Origin: Oscillospiraceae bacterium
GTDB taxonomy: Bacteria > Bacillota > Clostridia > Oscillospirales > Oscillospiraceae
Reading direction: 5' to 3'
Assembly: GCA_022846095.1 (NCBI GenBank)
Contig: AP025583.1
Location: 2,418,001 to 2,482,000, forward strand
Length of the DNA: 64,000 nucleotides
Made by a program: the position numbers and the translations under genes. Of this stretch, positions 50,791-59,423 are shown piece by piece. The notes under the pieces are model-generated. The model worked only from the letters and a program-made list of their open reading frames with translations, was not told the DNA's origin and made no database searches. Positions within the stretch are counted from its first letter, which is position 1. Each line of letters begins with the position of its first letter.

Positions 50791-51950
50791 ACCCCTCCCA
50801 CGGCTGTGCGCTGGGCGGCGTGATCGCCTTCAGCAACAGCGTCGAGGGCGCCCTCACGCTGGTCCACGGCTCGGCGGGCTGCGCCAGCGGATACCGCCTG
50901 GTGATGCTGCTGTGCGACCGGGAGCCGCTGATGCCCACCACGGCGGTCAGCCAATTGGAGCTGGTCATGGGCACCGGGGACAAGCTGGGCAAGGCGCTGC
51001 GCAAGGCGTGGGCGTATTACCACCCGCCCATCGTCTTTCTCTCCCTGACCTGCTCCACCAGCATGACGGGGGAGGACTATACTGGGGTCATCCGGGCCTT
51101 TGAGGGCGAGACCGGCTGCAAGGTCTTTCTGGTGGACGGAAGCGCCATGTTCGGGGAGGACAGCGACGGCTACGTGGAGAGCTACCGCCAGTTCACCGCC
51201 TGGCTGGACGTGGAACGCCGCCCCGACGGGGTCCACCTGGCCCTGGACGGACTTTCCCCCGAGCTGTTCGGGGCCAAGAACGCCCTGGCCCAGATCCAGG
51301 CGCTGGTGGAGTGCGAATGCGGCCTCCGGTGCGCCCCCTCCCTCTCCGTCAGCTTCAACCCCGGGGACGCCCAGGCGTACGCCCGGGCGGGGCTGCTCCG
51401 CCTGGGGCACCTGTGGGCGCTGGACGAGCCCCGCTGCCTCGCCCCCATCGGCGTGGAGGCCTGCCGCGCCTTCGTCCTGCGGGCCTGCCAGGCCGCCGGG
51501 ACGGCGGCGCCCGCCTGGGCCGAGGCCGACTACGCCGCCGCCCGGGCCCGGTTCGACCGGGAGAAGGCCCCCCTCCTGCCCCTGCTGGCGGGGAAAACCG
51601 CCGTGGTGGAGGCGGACGGCTTCTTTGCCCTGCCCCTGGCGCGCATGCTGCGCGACGAGTTCGGCATGCAGGTCTGCGTCAGCACGGACGCCGCCGGGTA
51701 CGAGGCCCTCGCCCGCGAGGGCTTCTGCCGCAGGCTCATGGCCGACGTGGGGGGCTACGAGCTGGACCACGCCTGCCGGGAGCTGGACTGCGTGCTGGCC
51801 TTCGGCTCCTCCAACGTCAACACGCCGGGGCGCTGGGCCTATGTGCCCTACACCTCCCCCTGCTGGGACGACACCACCGAGCACATCACCTACTTCGGCT
51901 ATCCCGGGGCCTTCGCCCTGCTGGACCGGCTGAAGGAGCTTTTACGCTGA
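50757..51950 (+). CDS. Nitrogenase component-1-like protein, K-type subunit
   Basis: This 397-residue protein, shorter than NifK, keeps all three P-cluster-type cysteines in recognisable context: DPSHGCALGGVIAF (Cys17), TLVHGSAGCASGY (Cys42) and FLSLTCSTSMTGEDY (Cys99, the TC...GDD motif). The C-terminal half is more divergent (CVLAFGSSNVNTPGRWAYVPY). AAAGGAG precedes the ATG within the D-type gene, so the two subunits are coupled and likely form a heterodimer or heterotetramer, reduced by the NifH-like protein encoded next. Confidence 0.88.
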   Translation: MYSPEQRRARVDPSHGCALGGVIAFSNSVEGALTLVHGSAGCASGYRLVMLLCDREPLMPTTAVSQLELVMGTGDKLGKALRKAWAYYHPPIVFLSLTCSTSMTGEDYTGVIRAFEGETGCKVFLVDGSAMFGEDSDGYVESYRQFTAWLDVERRPDGVHLALDGLSPELFGAKNALAQIQALVECECGLRCAPSLSVSFNPGDAQAYARAGLLRLGHLWALDEPRCLAPIGVEACRAFVLRACQAAGTAAPAWAEADYAAARARFDREKAPLLPLLAGKTAVVEADGFFALPLARMLRDEFGMQVCVSTDAAGYEALAREGFCRRLMADVGGYELDHACRELDCVLAFGSSNVNTPGRWAYVPYTSPCWDDTTEHITYFGYPGAFALLDRLKELLR

Positions 51951-51965
51951 GCGGAGGCGCTGCAC

Positions 51966-52787
51966 TTGAAAAAAGTCGCGATATACGGAAAGGGCGGCAT
52001 CGGCAAGTCCACCACCGCGGTCAACACCGCCATCATGCTGGCCCGCAACGGCCTGCGGGTGGCCCTGGTGGGCTGCGACCCCAAGCAGGACACGGTCCGG
52101 CTGCTGGCGGACGGCTACCTCCCCTCCATTCTGGACAACTATGAGGGCCTGGCCTCCGGCGAAGTTCCGCTGGAGACCTGCGTGGCCGAGCGGCGGCACG
52201 GCATCCTCTGCGCCGAGGTGGGCGGGCCCAAGCCCGGCGTGGGCTGCGCCGGGCGCGGCATTGTGCTGGCCCTGGAGCTTTTAAAGCAGCGGGGCGTGCT
52301 GCGCGGCCGGGACGTGGTGCTCTACGACGTGCTGGGGGACGTGGTGTGCGGCGGCTTCGCCACCCCCGTGGTGCGGGGCTACGCCGAGGAGGTCTACATC
52401 GTCACCTCCGGGGAGCAGGCCTCCCTCTACGCCGCCAACAACATCGCCAAGGGGATGAACGAGATCGGCCGCTGCGTGCGGGGGCTTATCTTCAACGCCT
52501 CTGACTTCCCCGGCGAGGAGGCCGTCGTGCGCGCCTTCGCCGCGCGCACGAACCTCCCGCTGACCGCCGCGATCTCCCGCTCCCTGCGCACGCCCGCCTT
52601 CGAGCTGCAGGGGCTGGCGGTGACCGACGCGGACGGCACGGGGCCTGAGGCCGCCGCATACGCCGCCCTGGCCGCTGCCGTCATGGCCGCCGCGGGAGAG
52701 CCCCCCGCGGGCCGTCCCTGCGAGCGCAGGGAGTTTTTCCAGATGATGCAGGAGGTCCGCGCGGCCTGCCCCAACCGGCAGGGCTGA
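51966..52787 (+). CDS. NifH/BchL-like nucleotide-dependent iron protein
   Basis: This 273-residue reductase has the P-loop [10 protein letters not shown] (residues 8-17), switch I region [11 protein letters not shown] and the two bridging cluster ligands, Cys94 (PGVGCAGRG) and Cys128 ([12 protein letters not shown]), at NifH spacing. It should dock on the D/K-type complex and deliver electrons with ATP hydrolysis. The TTG start at 51966 has GGAGG upstream; it is 15 bp after the K-type gene. The C-terminal tail lacks features I know. Confidence 0.94.
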   Translation: MKKVAIYGKGGIGKSTTAVNTAIMLARNGLRVALVGCDPKQDTVRLLADGYLPSILDNYEGLASGEVPLETCVAERRHGILCAEVGGPKPGVGCAGRGIVLALELLKQRGVLRGRDVVLYDVLGDVVCGGFATPVVRGYAEEVYIVTSGEQASLYAANNIAKGMNEIGRCVRGLIFNASDFPGEEAVVRAFAARTNLPLTAAISRSLRTPAFELQGLAVTDADGTGPEAAAYAALAAAVMAAAGEPPAGRPCERREFFQMMQEVRAACPNRQG

Positions 52788-52809
52788 TCGCGGGGAGAGG
52801 AGGGTCCAA

Positions 52810-53796
52810 ATGAAGGATGCGCTTTTGACGGTGGATCACCTGAAGGTGGCCTTCGGCAGCGGGTCGGACGCGGTGACCGCGGTAAACGACGTGAGCTTTA
52901 CCGTGGGCCAGGGCGAGGTCGTGGCCCTGGTGGGCGAGTCGGGCAGCGGCAAATCCGTCACCAGCCTGGCCATCATGGGCCTGCTGGCAAAGAACGGCCG
53001 CGTCGCCGGGGGGCAGATCCGCTTCCAGGGCCGGGACATCGCCGGCCTCTCCCGGCAGGAGCTGACCCGCCTGCGGGGCCGGGACATCGCAATGATCTTC
53101 CAGGAGCCCATGACCTCTCTGGACCCCCTCTACAGCGTGGGCGAGCAGATCGCCGAGGTGCTGCTGCTGGAGAAGGGCATGCGGCGCCCCCAGGCCCGGG
53201 CGCGGGGCGTGGAGCTGCTGCACATGGTGGGCATCACCGACCCGGAGCGCCGGTACGACAGCTATCCCCACGAGCTCTCCGGCGGCATGCGCCAGCGGGT
53301 GATGATCGCCATCGCCATCGCCCGGGAGCCCAAGCTCATCATCGCGGACGAGCCCACCACCGCCCTGGACGTGACCATCCAGAAGCAGATTCTCAGCCTG
53401 CTGCTGCGCCTGCGGGACCAGTTCGGCATGGCGCTGTTGCTTATCACCCACGACCTCGCCGTGGTCAGCCAGTACGCCCAGCGGGTGGTGGTCATGTACG
53501 CGGGCAGGCTGATGGAGGTGGGGGACGTGGCGCAGGTCATCTCGGACCCCCGCCACGCTTACACGCAGGGCCTGCTGCGCTCCATCCCCCAGTTCTCCAG
53601 CCGCAAGGACGAGCCCCTGTACGTCATCCCCGGCAGCATCCCGTCCGCCCGGCACTACCCGGCGGGGTGCAGCTTCTCCACCCGCTGTGGCCACGCCACC
53701 CCGCGCTGCGCCGGGGAGGTACCGCCCTTCGTCACCCTGGCGGACGGGCGCATCATTTCCTGCTGGAGGTACGCGGACAACCATTTGAAGGTCTAA
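52810..53796 (+). CDS. Oligopeptide/nickel-type ABC importer ATPase (OppD/DppD-like)
   Basis: This 328-residue ATPase has Walker [15 protein letters not shown]-loop [19 protein letters not shown], signature [13 protein letters not shown], Walker [15 protein letters not shown] and switch His in [10 protein letters not shown]. The C-terminal oligopeptide extension with [14 protein letters not shown] (Fe-S-type Cys cluster usual in this class) is intact. AGGAGGG precedes the ATG, 22 bp after the NifH-like gene, placing the importer in the nitrogenase-like operon. Confidence 0.94.
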   Translation: MKDALLTVDHLKVAFGSGSDAVTAVNDVSFTVGQGEVVALVGESGSGKSVTSLAIMGLLAKNGRVAGGQIRFQGRDIAGLSRQELTRLRGRDIAMIFQEPMTSLDPLYSVGEQIAEVLLLEKGMRRPQARARGVELLHMVGITDPERRYDSYPHELSGGMRQRVMIAIAIAREPKLIIADEPTTALDVTIQKQILSLLLRLRDQFGMALLLITHDLAVVSQYAQRVVVMYAGRLMEVGDVAQVISDPRHAYTQGLLRSIPQFSSRKDEPLYVIPGSIPSARHYPAGCSFSTRCGHATPRCAGEVPPFVTLADGRIISCWRYADNHLKV

Positions 53797-53812
53797 AACC
53801 GGGAGGCACGGT

Positions 53813-54808
53813 ATGGAGCGCAAGGTTCTTCTGCACGTAGAGCACGCAAAAAAATACTACCCCATCCGGGGCGGCGTCCTGCTGCGCACCGTGGATCAGG
53901 TCAAGGCGGTGGACGACGTGACGCTGGACGTCTACGAGGGCGAGGTCCTGGGCGTGGTGGGCGAGTCGGGCAGCGGCAAATCCACCCTGGGCCGGGTCAT
54001 GATCGGCCTGGAGCCCCTGACGGCGGGCACCGCCACCTACGACGGCGCGCCCGTGGCCTCCTCCGGCCAGGCCTACGTCCGCCAGCGCCGGGAGCTGCAA
54101 ATCATCTTTCAGGACCCCTACGAGAGCCTGGACCCCCGCATGACGGTGGGCCAGATTGTGGGGGAGGGCTGCGGCGCGGCCAGAAAGCGCTCCCGGGAGG
54201 AGACGGACCGGGCGGTGGAGGAGCTGTTGGAGAAGGTGGGGCTCAAGCGGGAGTATTTCCGCCGCTACCCCCACGAGTTCAGCGGCGGCCAGCGCCAGCG
54301 GGTGGGCATCGCCCGCGCCCTGGCCATGTCCCCCAGGCTGGTGATCTGCGACGAGCCGGTCTCGGCGCTGGACGTGTCGGTGCAGGCCCAGATCCTCAAC
54401 CTGCTCAACGGCCTGCAGCGCGAATTCGGCCTGACCATGGTCTTTATCGCCCACGGCCTCAACGTGGTCAAATACATCTGCGACCGCATCGCGGTCATGT
54501 ACCTGGGGCAGGTGCTGGAGGTGGCCGAAAGCGACGCGCTCTTCGCCCGCCCGCTGCACCCCTACACCCAGATGCTGCTGCGCGCCATCCCCCGCATCGG
54601 GGAGCAGGCGCAGGAGATGGGGGAGTTCGACCGCGCGGGCGACGCGGTCAACGCCGGCGTACCGGGCGAGGGCTGCAAGTTCGCGCCCCGCTGCCCCTAC
54701 TGCGCCCCGGACTGCCGCACCGGGACGCCCCGGCTGGAGGAGGCGGAGCCCGGGCACCAGAGCGCCTGCCTGCGCTGGCGCGAGCTCCGGGCACAATGGG
54801 AGAAATAA
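53813..54808 (+). CDS. Oligopeptide/nickel-type ABC importer ATPase (OppF/DppF-like)
   Basis: This 331-residue ATPase has Walker [34 protein letters not shown], signature FSGGQRQRVGIARAL, Walker B VICDEPVSALDVSVQAQ, and the C-terminal CKFAPRCPYCAPDC cluster. It partners the preceding ATPase in a heterodimer. GGGAGG lies before the ATG. The intergenic gap is 16 bp. Confidence 0.94.
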   Translation: MERKVLLHVEHAKKYYPIRGGVLLRTVDQVKAVDDVTLDVYEGEVLGVVGESGSGKSTLGRVMIGLEPLTAGTATYDGAPVASSGQAYVRQRRELQIIFQDPYESLDPRMTVGQIVGEGCGAARKRSREETDRAVEELLEKVGLKREYFRRYPHEFSGGQRQRVGIARALAMSPRLVICDEPVSALDVSVQAQILNLLNGLQREFGLTMVFIAHGLNVVKYICDRIAVMYLGQVLEVAESDALFARPLHPYTQMLLRAIPRIGEQAQEMGEFDRAGDAVNAGVPGEGCKFAPRCPYCAPDCRTGTPRLEEAEPGHQSACLRWRELRAQWEK

Positions 54809-54881
54809 GGGCGTCCCGCAGACCGGGCGCTTTTGTTTATAGAGGAATCGGATGGATCCAGACTGTTAAGGAGGAATGAAC

Positions 54882-56558
54882 ATGAAACGGAAACAAGCAC
54901 TCTGCGCACTGACCGCGCTGTGTCTGACGGCCTCCCTGCTCGGCGGCTGCTCCGGCGCCGGCACGGGCACCCCCGTCGACCAGGGCACCCCCACCCCCGC
55001 GCCCGCCACGGGCCCCGCCCCGGTGGAGACCCCCGCCCAGCCCAGCTCCGGCGAGCCCAAGTACGGCGGGGAGATCGTGGCCTACATCGGCGGCGACCCC
55101 ATGAACCTGGACCCCGCGGTGCTCACCAACTACAACGCCACCATGATCATCTCCAACCTCGCGGAGGGCCTGCTCCGCCTAGCCCCCGCCGGCGCGGACA
55201 TCGAGCCGGGCATCGCCGAGTCCTGGGCGTGCTCCGACGACGGGCTGACCTGGACCTTCCATCTGCGGGGCGACGCCAAGTTCCACAACGGCCGCACCGT
55301 GGAGGCCGCCGACTTCAAGTACACCTTCGAGCGCATCGTCAACCCGGCCACCATGTCCGCCAAGGCGTGGATGTTCAGCAACGTGGCGGGCGCCGAGGCC
55401 TTCTCCGCCGGCGCCGCCGACGAGATCACCGGCATCCAGGCCCCCGACCCCCAGACCCTGACCATCACCCTCAACCAGCCCATGGCCCCCTTCCTGTCCA
55501 TGATGGCCTCCCCCAACCTGGCCGTGGTGCCCAGGGAGGTCGTGGAGCAGTACGGCGAGGACTTCGGCAAGCACGTCTGCCTGTCCGGGCCCTTCCGGCT
55601 CCAGGAGTGGACCACCAACGGCGACGTGGTGCTCACCGCCAGCGAGGACTACTGGGCGGGCCGCCCCTACCTGGACAGCGTGCGCTACCGCGTCATCAAC
55701 GACGAGAACACCCGCATCGTGGAGTTTGACGCCGGCCAGCTGGACGTGGTGTGGATCCCCTCCCAGCACTGGGACCGCTACCGCAGCGACCCCGTCATGA
55801 AGGACTACATCGGCCGCGCCGACACCGTGCACACCGACTACTTCGTCATCAATATGGACAAGGCCCCCCTGAACTCCAGCCCCGAGCTGCGCCAGGCCAT
55901 CTTCTACGGCCTGGACATGCAGGCCATCGTGGACTACAACATGGGCCGCTGCGCCGTGGCCGACGGCATCCTGCCGCCCAACATGCTGGGCTCCAAGCCC
56001 ACCACCGACAGCCTCTTCAACCTGGAGAAGGCCAAGGAGCTGCTGGCCCAGGCGGGCTACCCCGACGGGGTGCCCGGCACCTTCGAGCTGCTCATCCCCG
56101 CCTGGCCCAACTTCATCAAGATCTGCGAGATCTACCAGCAGAACCTGAAGAACCTGGGCATCAACGTGGAGCTGCGCCCCCTGGAGGACAACGCCTATAA
56201 CGACGCGCTGGTCAGCGGCGACTTCGAGATCGCCTGGGGCAACCGGGTGGCCGAGTACGCCGACTCCGACGCCTACTTCTACCCCCTCTACCACTCCTCC
56301 AACGCCGGCGTGGGGGGCAACGTGGCCCGCTACTCCAACCCCGAGGCGGACAAGCTCATCGAGCAGGCCCGCCTGTCCACCGACAGCGCCGAACGCGAGG
56401 CGCTCTACAACCAGCTCAACGCCCTGGTGGACGCCGACATGCCCTACATCTACCTGACCCACAACCAGTACTTCGACATTACCCAGCCCTACGTCCGCGG
56501 CTACCAGCCCAGCCCGCTGGATCTCCAGAACTTCATGCACGTCTGGCTGGATAAATAG
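54882..56558 (+). CDS. Family 5 ABC substrate-binding lipoprotein (peptide/nickel type)
   Basis: This 558-residue protein has a lipoprotein signal (LTASLLGGCSG) and a Thr/Pro-rich linker to about residue 50. The SBP_bac_5 fold follows: DPMNLDPAVLTNYNA, LAEGLLRLAPAGADIEPGIAESW, LTWTFHLRGDAKFHNG and VEAADFKYTFERI. It binds the imported ligand outside the cell. Family members carry peptides, Ni-chelates, opines, haem or glutathione, so the ligand is open. ATG 54882 is chosen because AAGGAGG sits 7 nt before it. A 13-bp hairpin follows the stop. Confidence 0.93.
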   Translation: MKRKQALCALTALCLTASLLGGCSGAGTGTPVDQGTPTPAPATGPAPVETPAQPSSGEPKYGGEIVAYIGGDPMNLDPAVLTNYNATMIISNLAEGLLRLAPAGADIEPGIAESWACSDDGLTWTFHLRGDAKFHNGRTVEAADFKYTFERIVNPATMSAKAWMFSNVAGAEAFSAGAADEITGIQAPDPQTLTITLNQPMAPFLSMMASPNLAVVPREVVEQYGEDFGKHVCLSGPFRLQEWTTNGDVVLTASEDYWAGRPYLDSVRYRVINDENTRIVEFDAGQLDVVWIPSQHWDRYRSDPVMKDYIGRADTVHTDYFVINMDKAPLNSSPELRQAIFYGLDMQAIVDYNMGRCAVADGILPPNMLGSKPTTDSLFNLEKAKELLAQAGYPDGVPGTFELLIPAWPNFIKICEIYQQNLKNLGINVELRPLEDNAYNDALVSGDFEIAWGNRVAEYADSDAYFYPLYHSSNAGVGGNVARYSNPEADKLIEQARLSTDSAEREALYNQLNALVDADMPYIYLTHNQYFDITQPYVRGYQPSPLDLQNFMHVWLDK

Positions 56559-56576
56559 CCCCTCCCTCCGACTGCG

Positions 56577-56605
56577 CCGGGGCGCCCGCGAGGCGGGCGC
56601 CCCGG
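56577..56605 (+). promoter_or_regulatory. Intercistronic hairpin after the binding-protein gene
   Basis: A perfect 13-bp stem (CCGGGGCGCCCGC / GCGGGCGCCCCGG) has a 3-nt loop, with only a weak T-rich stretch later. It is probably a 3'-stabilising or partial terminator element that raises binding-protein output relative to the permeases downstream. Confidence 0.65.
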
Positions 56606-56660
56606 CACTCCCTTTTCCGCGTAACCGCCGCCAATCCTCTGCACAGAAACGGGTGATAGG

Positions 56661-57584
56661 ATGTTTTCTTATATTGTACGGCGCATATTGTCCCTGATCC
56701 CCATCGTCCTGGGTGTGACGCTGGTGATCTTCCTGCTGCTCAACGTCCTGCCGGGCGATCCCGCCCGCCTGATGGCCGGGCCCTACGCCCCCCAGGAGAC
56801 CGTGGACAGCATCTCGCGGGAGATGGGCTTCGACGACCCCCTCCCAAAGCAGTACGTGCGCTTTCTGGGCAACCTGCTCCACGGCGATCTGGGGCGCTCC
56901 TACCGCTCCCGCGGCCCCGTGGCCCAGGAGATTATGAGCGTGTTCCCCAAGACCCTGCTGCTGGCCGCAGTCTCCCAGGTGTTCAGCGTGGTGCTGGGCG
57001 TTTTCCTGGGTATGACCGCCGCGCTGAACCGGGGCCGCCTGGTGGACCGGGCCGTCATGTTCGGCGGCGTGCTGGGCCTCTCCCTGCCCGCCTTCTTCCT
57101 CGCCCTGCTGCTGCAGATCCTGTTCAGCATCAAGCTGGGCTGGCTGCCGCCGTCGGGGTACGGCGGGCTGGACATACGCATCATCATGCCCGCCCTGGCC
57201 CTTGGCCTGCCCGCCGCGGGGTGGATGGCGCGGGTCTCCCGCTCCGCCTTTCTGGACGTGCTGCCCCAGGACTTCATGCGTACCCTGCGGGCCAAGGGAC
57301 TGCCCGAACGGGCGGTCATCTGGCGGCATGCGCTGAAAAACGCCATGGTGCCCATCATCTCCCTCATCGGCACGGACTTCAGCGCCAAGCTCACCGGCAT
57401 CATCGTGGTGGAGTTTATCTTCTCCTGGCCCGGCCTGGGGAAATACGGCTACGACGCGCTCTTCGCCAAGGACATGCCCGCCCTGCAGGGCACGGTCATC
57501 GTCCTGACCGTCAGCGTGTGCGTGGTCAACCTGATTGTGGACATCCTGTATGCGTTTATCGACAAGCGCATCCGCTATAACTGA
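56661..57584 (+). CDS. ABC permease, OppB/DppB-like
   Basis: This 307-residue membrane protein has about six helices, starting with FSYIVRRILSLIPIVLGVTLVIF. NVLPGDPARLMAGPYAP is the OppB-type N-terminal loop, and the EAA loop is MRTLRAKGLPERAVIWRHALKNA. It pairs with the OppC-like protein encoded 17 bp downstream. The ribosome site (GTGATAGG) is modest, fitting lower expression than the binding protein. Confidence 0.94.
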   Translation: MFSYIVRRILSLIPIVLGVTLVIFLLLNVLPGDPARLMAGPYAPQETVDSISREMGFDDPLPKQYVRFLGNLLHGDLGRSYRSRGPVAQEIMSVFPKTLLLAAVSQVFSVVLGVFLGMTAALNRGRLVDRAVMFGGVLGLSLPAFFLALLLQILFSIKLGWLPPSGYGGLDIRIIMPALALGLPAAGWMARVSRSAFLDVLPQDFMRTLRAKGLPERAVIWRHALKNAMVPIISLIGTDFSAKLTGIIVVEFIFSWPGLGKYGYDALFAKDMPALQGTVIVLTVSVCVVNLIVDILYAFIDKRIRYN

Positions 57585-57601
57585 GACCGGGAGGTGCCCG
57601 T

Positions 57602-58525
57602 ATGTTTGCAAAAAATAAGACCCGCAAGCTGGAAAAGGACGTGCAGGAAGAGCGCATCGAGAGCCTGTTCCGCATCGGCGCCCGGCGGTTTGCACGGGAC
57701 AAGGTGTCCATGTTCGTGCTGATCGCGCTGATCCTGATCTGCGTCGTGGCCTTCGCCGCCCCCCTGGTGGGGGTGGATTACGAGAGCATCGAGAGCCGCC
57801 GCGTGGTGGACGGGATCACCTACCGTCCGCCCTACAGCCCTAGCGCCGTCAACCCCTTCGGAACCGACCAGCTGGGCCGCGACCTGCTCAGCCGCGTGCT
57901 CTACGGCCTGTGCGTCTCCCTCACCGTGGGCATCCTGGCCCGGGGCGGCTCCATGCTGCTGGGCACCGCGATCGGCGTCACCGCCGGCTACTTCGGCGGC
58001 TGGGTGGAGACCATCCTCATGCGCCTGACGGACATCATGCTGGCCTTCCCCGCCCTGCTGATGGCCATGGCTATCACCTTCGTGCTGCAGCCCAGCATGA
58101 GCACGGTGTGCGCCGCCATCATCGTGGTGGGCTGGCCCGACATCGCCCGCCTGATGCGCAGCCAGACCCTGGTGCTGAAAAACAAGGAGTACGTCAAGGC
58201 GGCCCGGGCCCTGGGCCTGTCCCGGTGGAAGATCATCTTCCGGCACATCATTCCAAACTCCCTCTCCCTGCTGCTGGTGAATTTCTCCCTGGGCATCCCC
58301 GGCGCCATCATGTACGAGTCGGGCCTGAGCTTTTTCGGCTACGGCGTCCAGCCACCCATGCCCTCCCTGGGCTCCATCATCTCGGACGGGCGCAGCTACA
58401 TCAGCCTGGCCCCCTGGTACATCATCGCCCCAGGCCTGGTTCTGGTGCTGGTGGTGGTGTGCTTCAACATGCTGGGGGACGGCCTCGTGGACGCCTTCGA
58501 CCCCCACTCGGAGAGGAGAGGCTGA
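57602..58525 (+). CDS. ABC permease, OppC/DppC-like
   Basis: This 307-residue membrane protein has an N-terminal cytoplasmic segment, the first helix at 37-60 and the OppC loop FGTDQLGRDLLSRVLYG. The EAA loop is YVKAARALGLSRWKIIFRH, and ESGLSFFGYGVQPPMPSLG is the conserved late segment. GGGAGG precedes the ATG. The stop overlaps the start of the NifB-like gene (TGATG), tying the transporter tightly to that enzyme. Confidence 0.94.
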   Translation: MFAKNKTRKLEKDVQEERIESLFRIGARRFARDKVSMFVLIALILICVVAFAAPLVGVDYESIESRRVVDGITYRPPYSPSAVNPFGTDQLGRDLLSRVLYGLCVSLTVGILARGGSMLLGTAIGVTAGYFGGWVETILMRLTDIMLAFPALLMAMAITFVLQPSMSTVCAAIIVVGWPDIARLMRSQTLVLKNKEYVKAARALGLSRWKIIFRHIIPNSLSLLLVNFSLGIPGAIMYESGLSFFGYGVQPPMPSLGSIISDGRSYISLAPWYIIAPGLVLVLVVVCFNMLGDGLVDAFDPHSERRG

Positions 58526-59322
58526 TGGCCGGCGTTTCACAGCACCCCTGCTTCCACAACGCAGCCAGGGAGCGGGGCAGAATCCACCTCCCCGTCGCGC
58601 CCCGCTGCAACATCAAATGCGTTTTCTGCACCCCCACGGTGGACGCCTGCTTCCACGGCTGCCGCCCCGGCGTCAGCCACGGGATCCTCACCCCCGGCGA
58701 GGCGGCGGAGCGGGTGGCCTGGGCGGCGGAGCGGGATCCCAACCTGCTGGTGGTGGGGGTGGCCGGGCCCGGGGAGCCCCTTTTCAACGAGGCCACCTTC
58801 GAGACCTTCGCGCTGGTCAAGGAGCGCTTTCCCGCACTCACCCTGTGCGTCTCCACCAACGGCCTGCTGCTGCCCCAATCCGTGGAGCGGCTGGCCGGGC
58901 TGGTGGACTCGGTGACCGTCACGGTCAACGCGCTCACCGTCCCCACGGCGCGGCTTATCTATGAGCACGTGGACGGGCGGGCCGACGACGCGGCTCTCGC
59001 CGCGTTGCTCCGCGCCCAGTGGGCCGGCATATCCGGGGCGGTGGAGGCCGGGATATGCGTCAAGGTCAACACCGTCTTTGTCAAGGGCCGCAACGGGTGC
59101 GAGATCGAGGAGATCGCCCGGCGCGCCGCCCGGGCGGGCGCGTCCATCCACAATATCCTCCAGCTGATCCCCGGCTGCCGGGTCACCGGGCAGGAGGTGC
59201 CCTCCCAGGCGGAGGTCGCGCAGCTGCGCGCGCGCTGCCGCGTACACATCGACGAGTTCGAGGGCTGCGCCCGCTGCCGCGCCGACGCGTTCGTCCCCGG
59301 CGCGGGCGGCTGCCGAACATAG
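58525..59322 (+). CDS. NifB-like radical SAM protein
   Basis: This 265-residue protein matches NifB from its first residues: HPCFHNAARERGRIHLPVA, then the radical SAM motif CNIKCVFC (Cys28, 32, 35), RPGVSHGILTP and VAGPGEPLFN. The NifB cluster-binding positions also appear kept: Cys9 in HPC and Cys248/Cys251 in CARCRADAF near the C-terminus. NifX and ferredoxin domains are absent. NifB builds the carbide-containing iron-sulfur precursor of FeMo-co, so this protein suggests a complex cluster in the D/K-type enzyme. It is last gene of the operon. Confidence 0.88.
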   Translation: MAGVSQHPCFHNAARERGRIHLPVAPRCNIKCVFCTPTVDACFHGCRPGVSHGILTPGEAAERVAWAAERDPNLLVVGVAGPGEPLFNEATFETFALVKERFPALTLCVSTNGLLLPQSVERLAGLVDSVTVTVNALTVPTARLIYEHVDGRADDAALAALLRAQWAGISGAVEAGICVKVNTVFVKGRNGCEIEEIARRAARAGASIHNILQLIPGCRVTGQEVPSQAEVAQLRARCRVHIDEFEGCARCRADAFVPGAGGCRT

Positions 59323-59325
59323 CCT

Positions 59326-59360
59326 AAAAGAGGCCGCTGACAGGTTCAGCGGCCTCTTTT
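59326..59360 (+). terminator. Terminator of the nitrogenase-like operon
   Basis: A 15-bp stem (AAAAGAGGCCGCTGA / TCAGCGGCCTCTTTT) closes directly after the NifB-like stop codon, with a T tract. Confidence 0.92.
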
Positions 59361-59382
59361 GCTTCTCCGCCGCCCCGATCCG

Positions 59383-59391
59383 TGCTATAAT
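59383..59391 (+). promoter_or_regulatory. Extended -10 promoter of the dus gene
   Basis: TGC-TATAAT ends at 59391, 32 bp before the ATG at 59424. No good -35 is seen, as is common for extended -10 promoters. Confidence 0.65.
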
Positions 59392-59423
59392 GCCTGTATT
59401 CTTTGACGTTGGGATGGATACAC

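Noticed and set aside
49417-52787. True molybdenum nitrogenase (nifHDK)
   Set aside because: The D-type subunit lacks two of three P-cluster Cys, the K-type is too short, and nifE, nifN and nifV-like genes are absent. Nitrogenase-like is the supported wording.
55179-57695. Long minus-strand open frame across the binding-protein and OppB genes
   Set aside because: Antisense shadow of two confidently assigned genes, with repetitive His/Gln/Gly composition and no start context.
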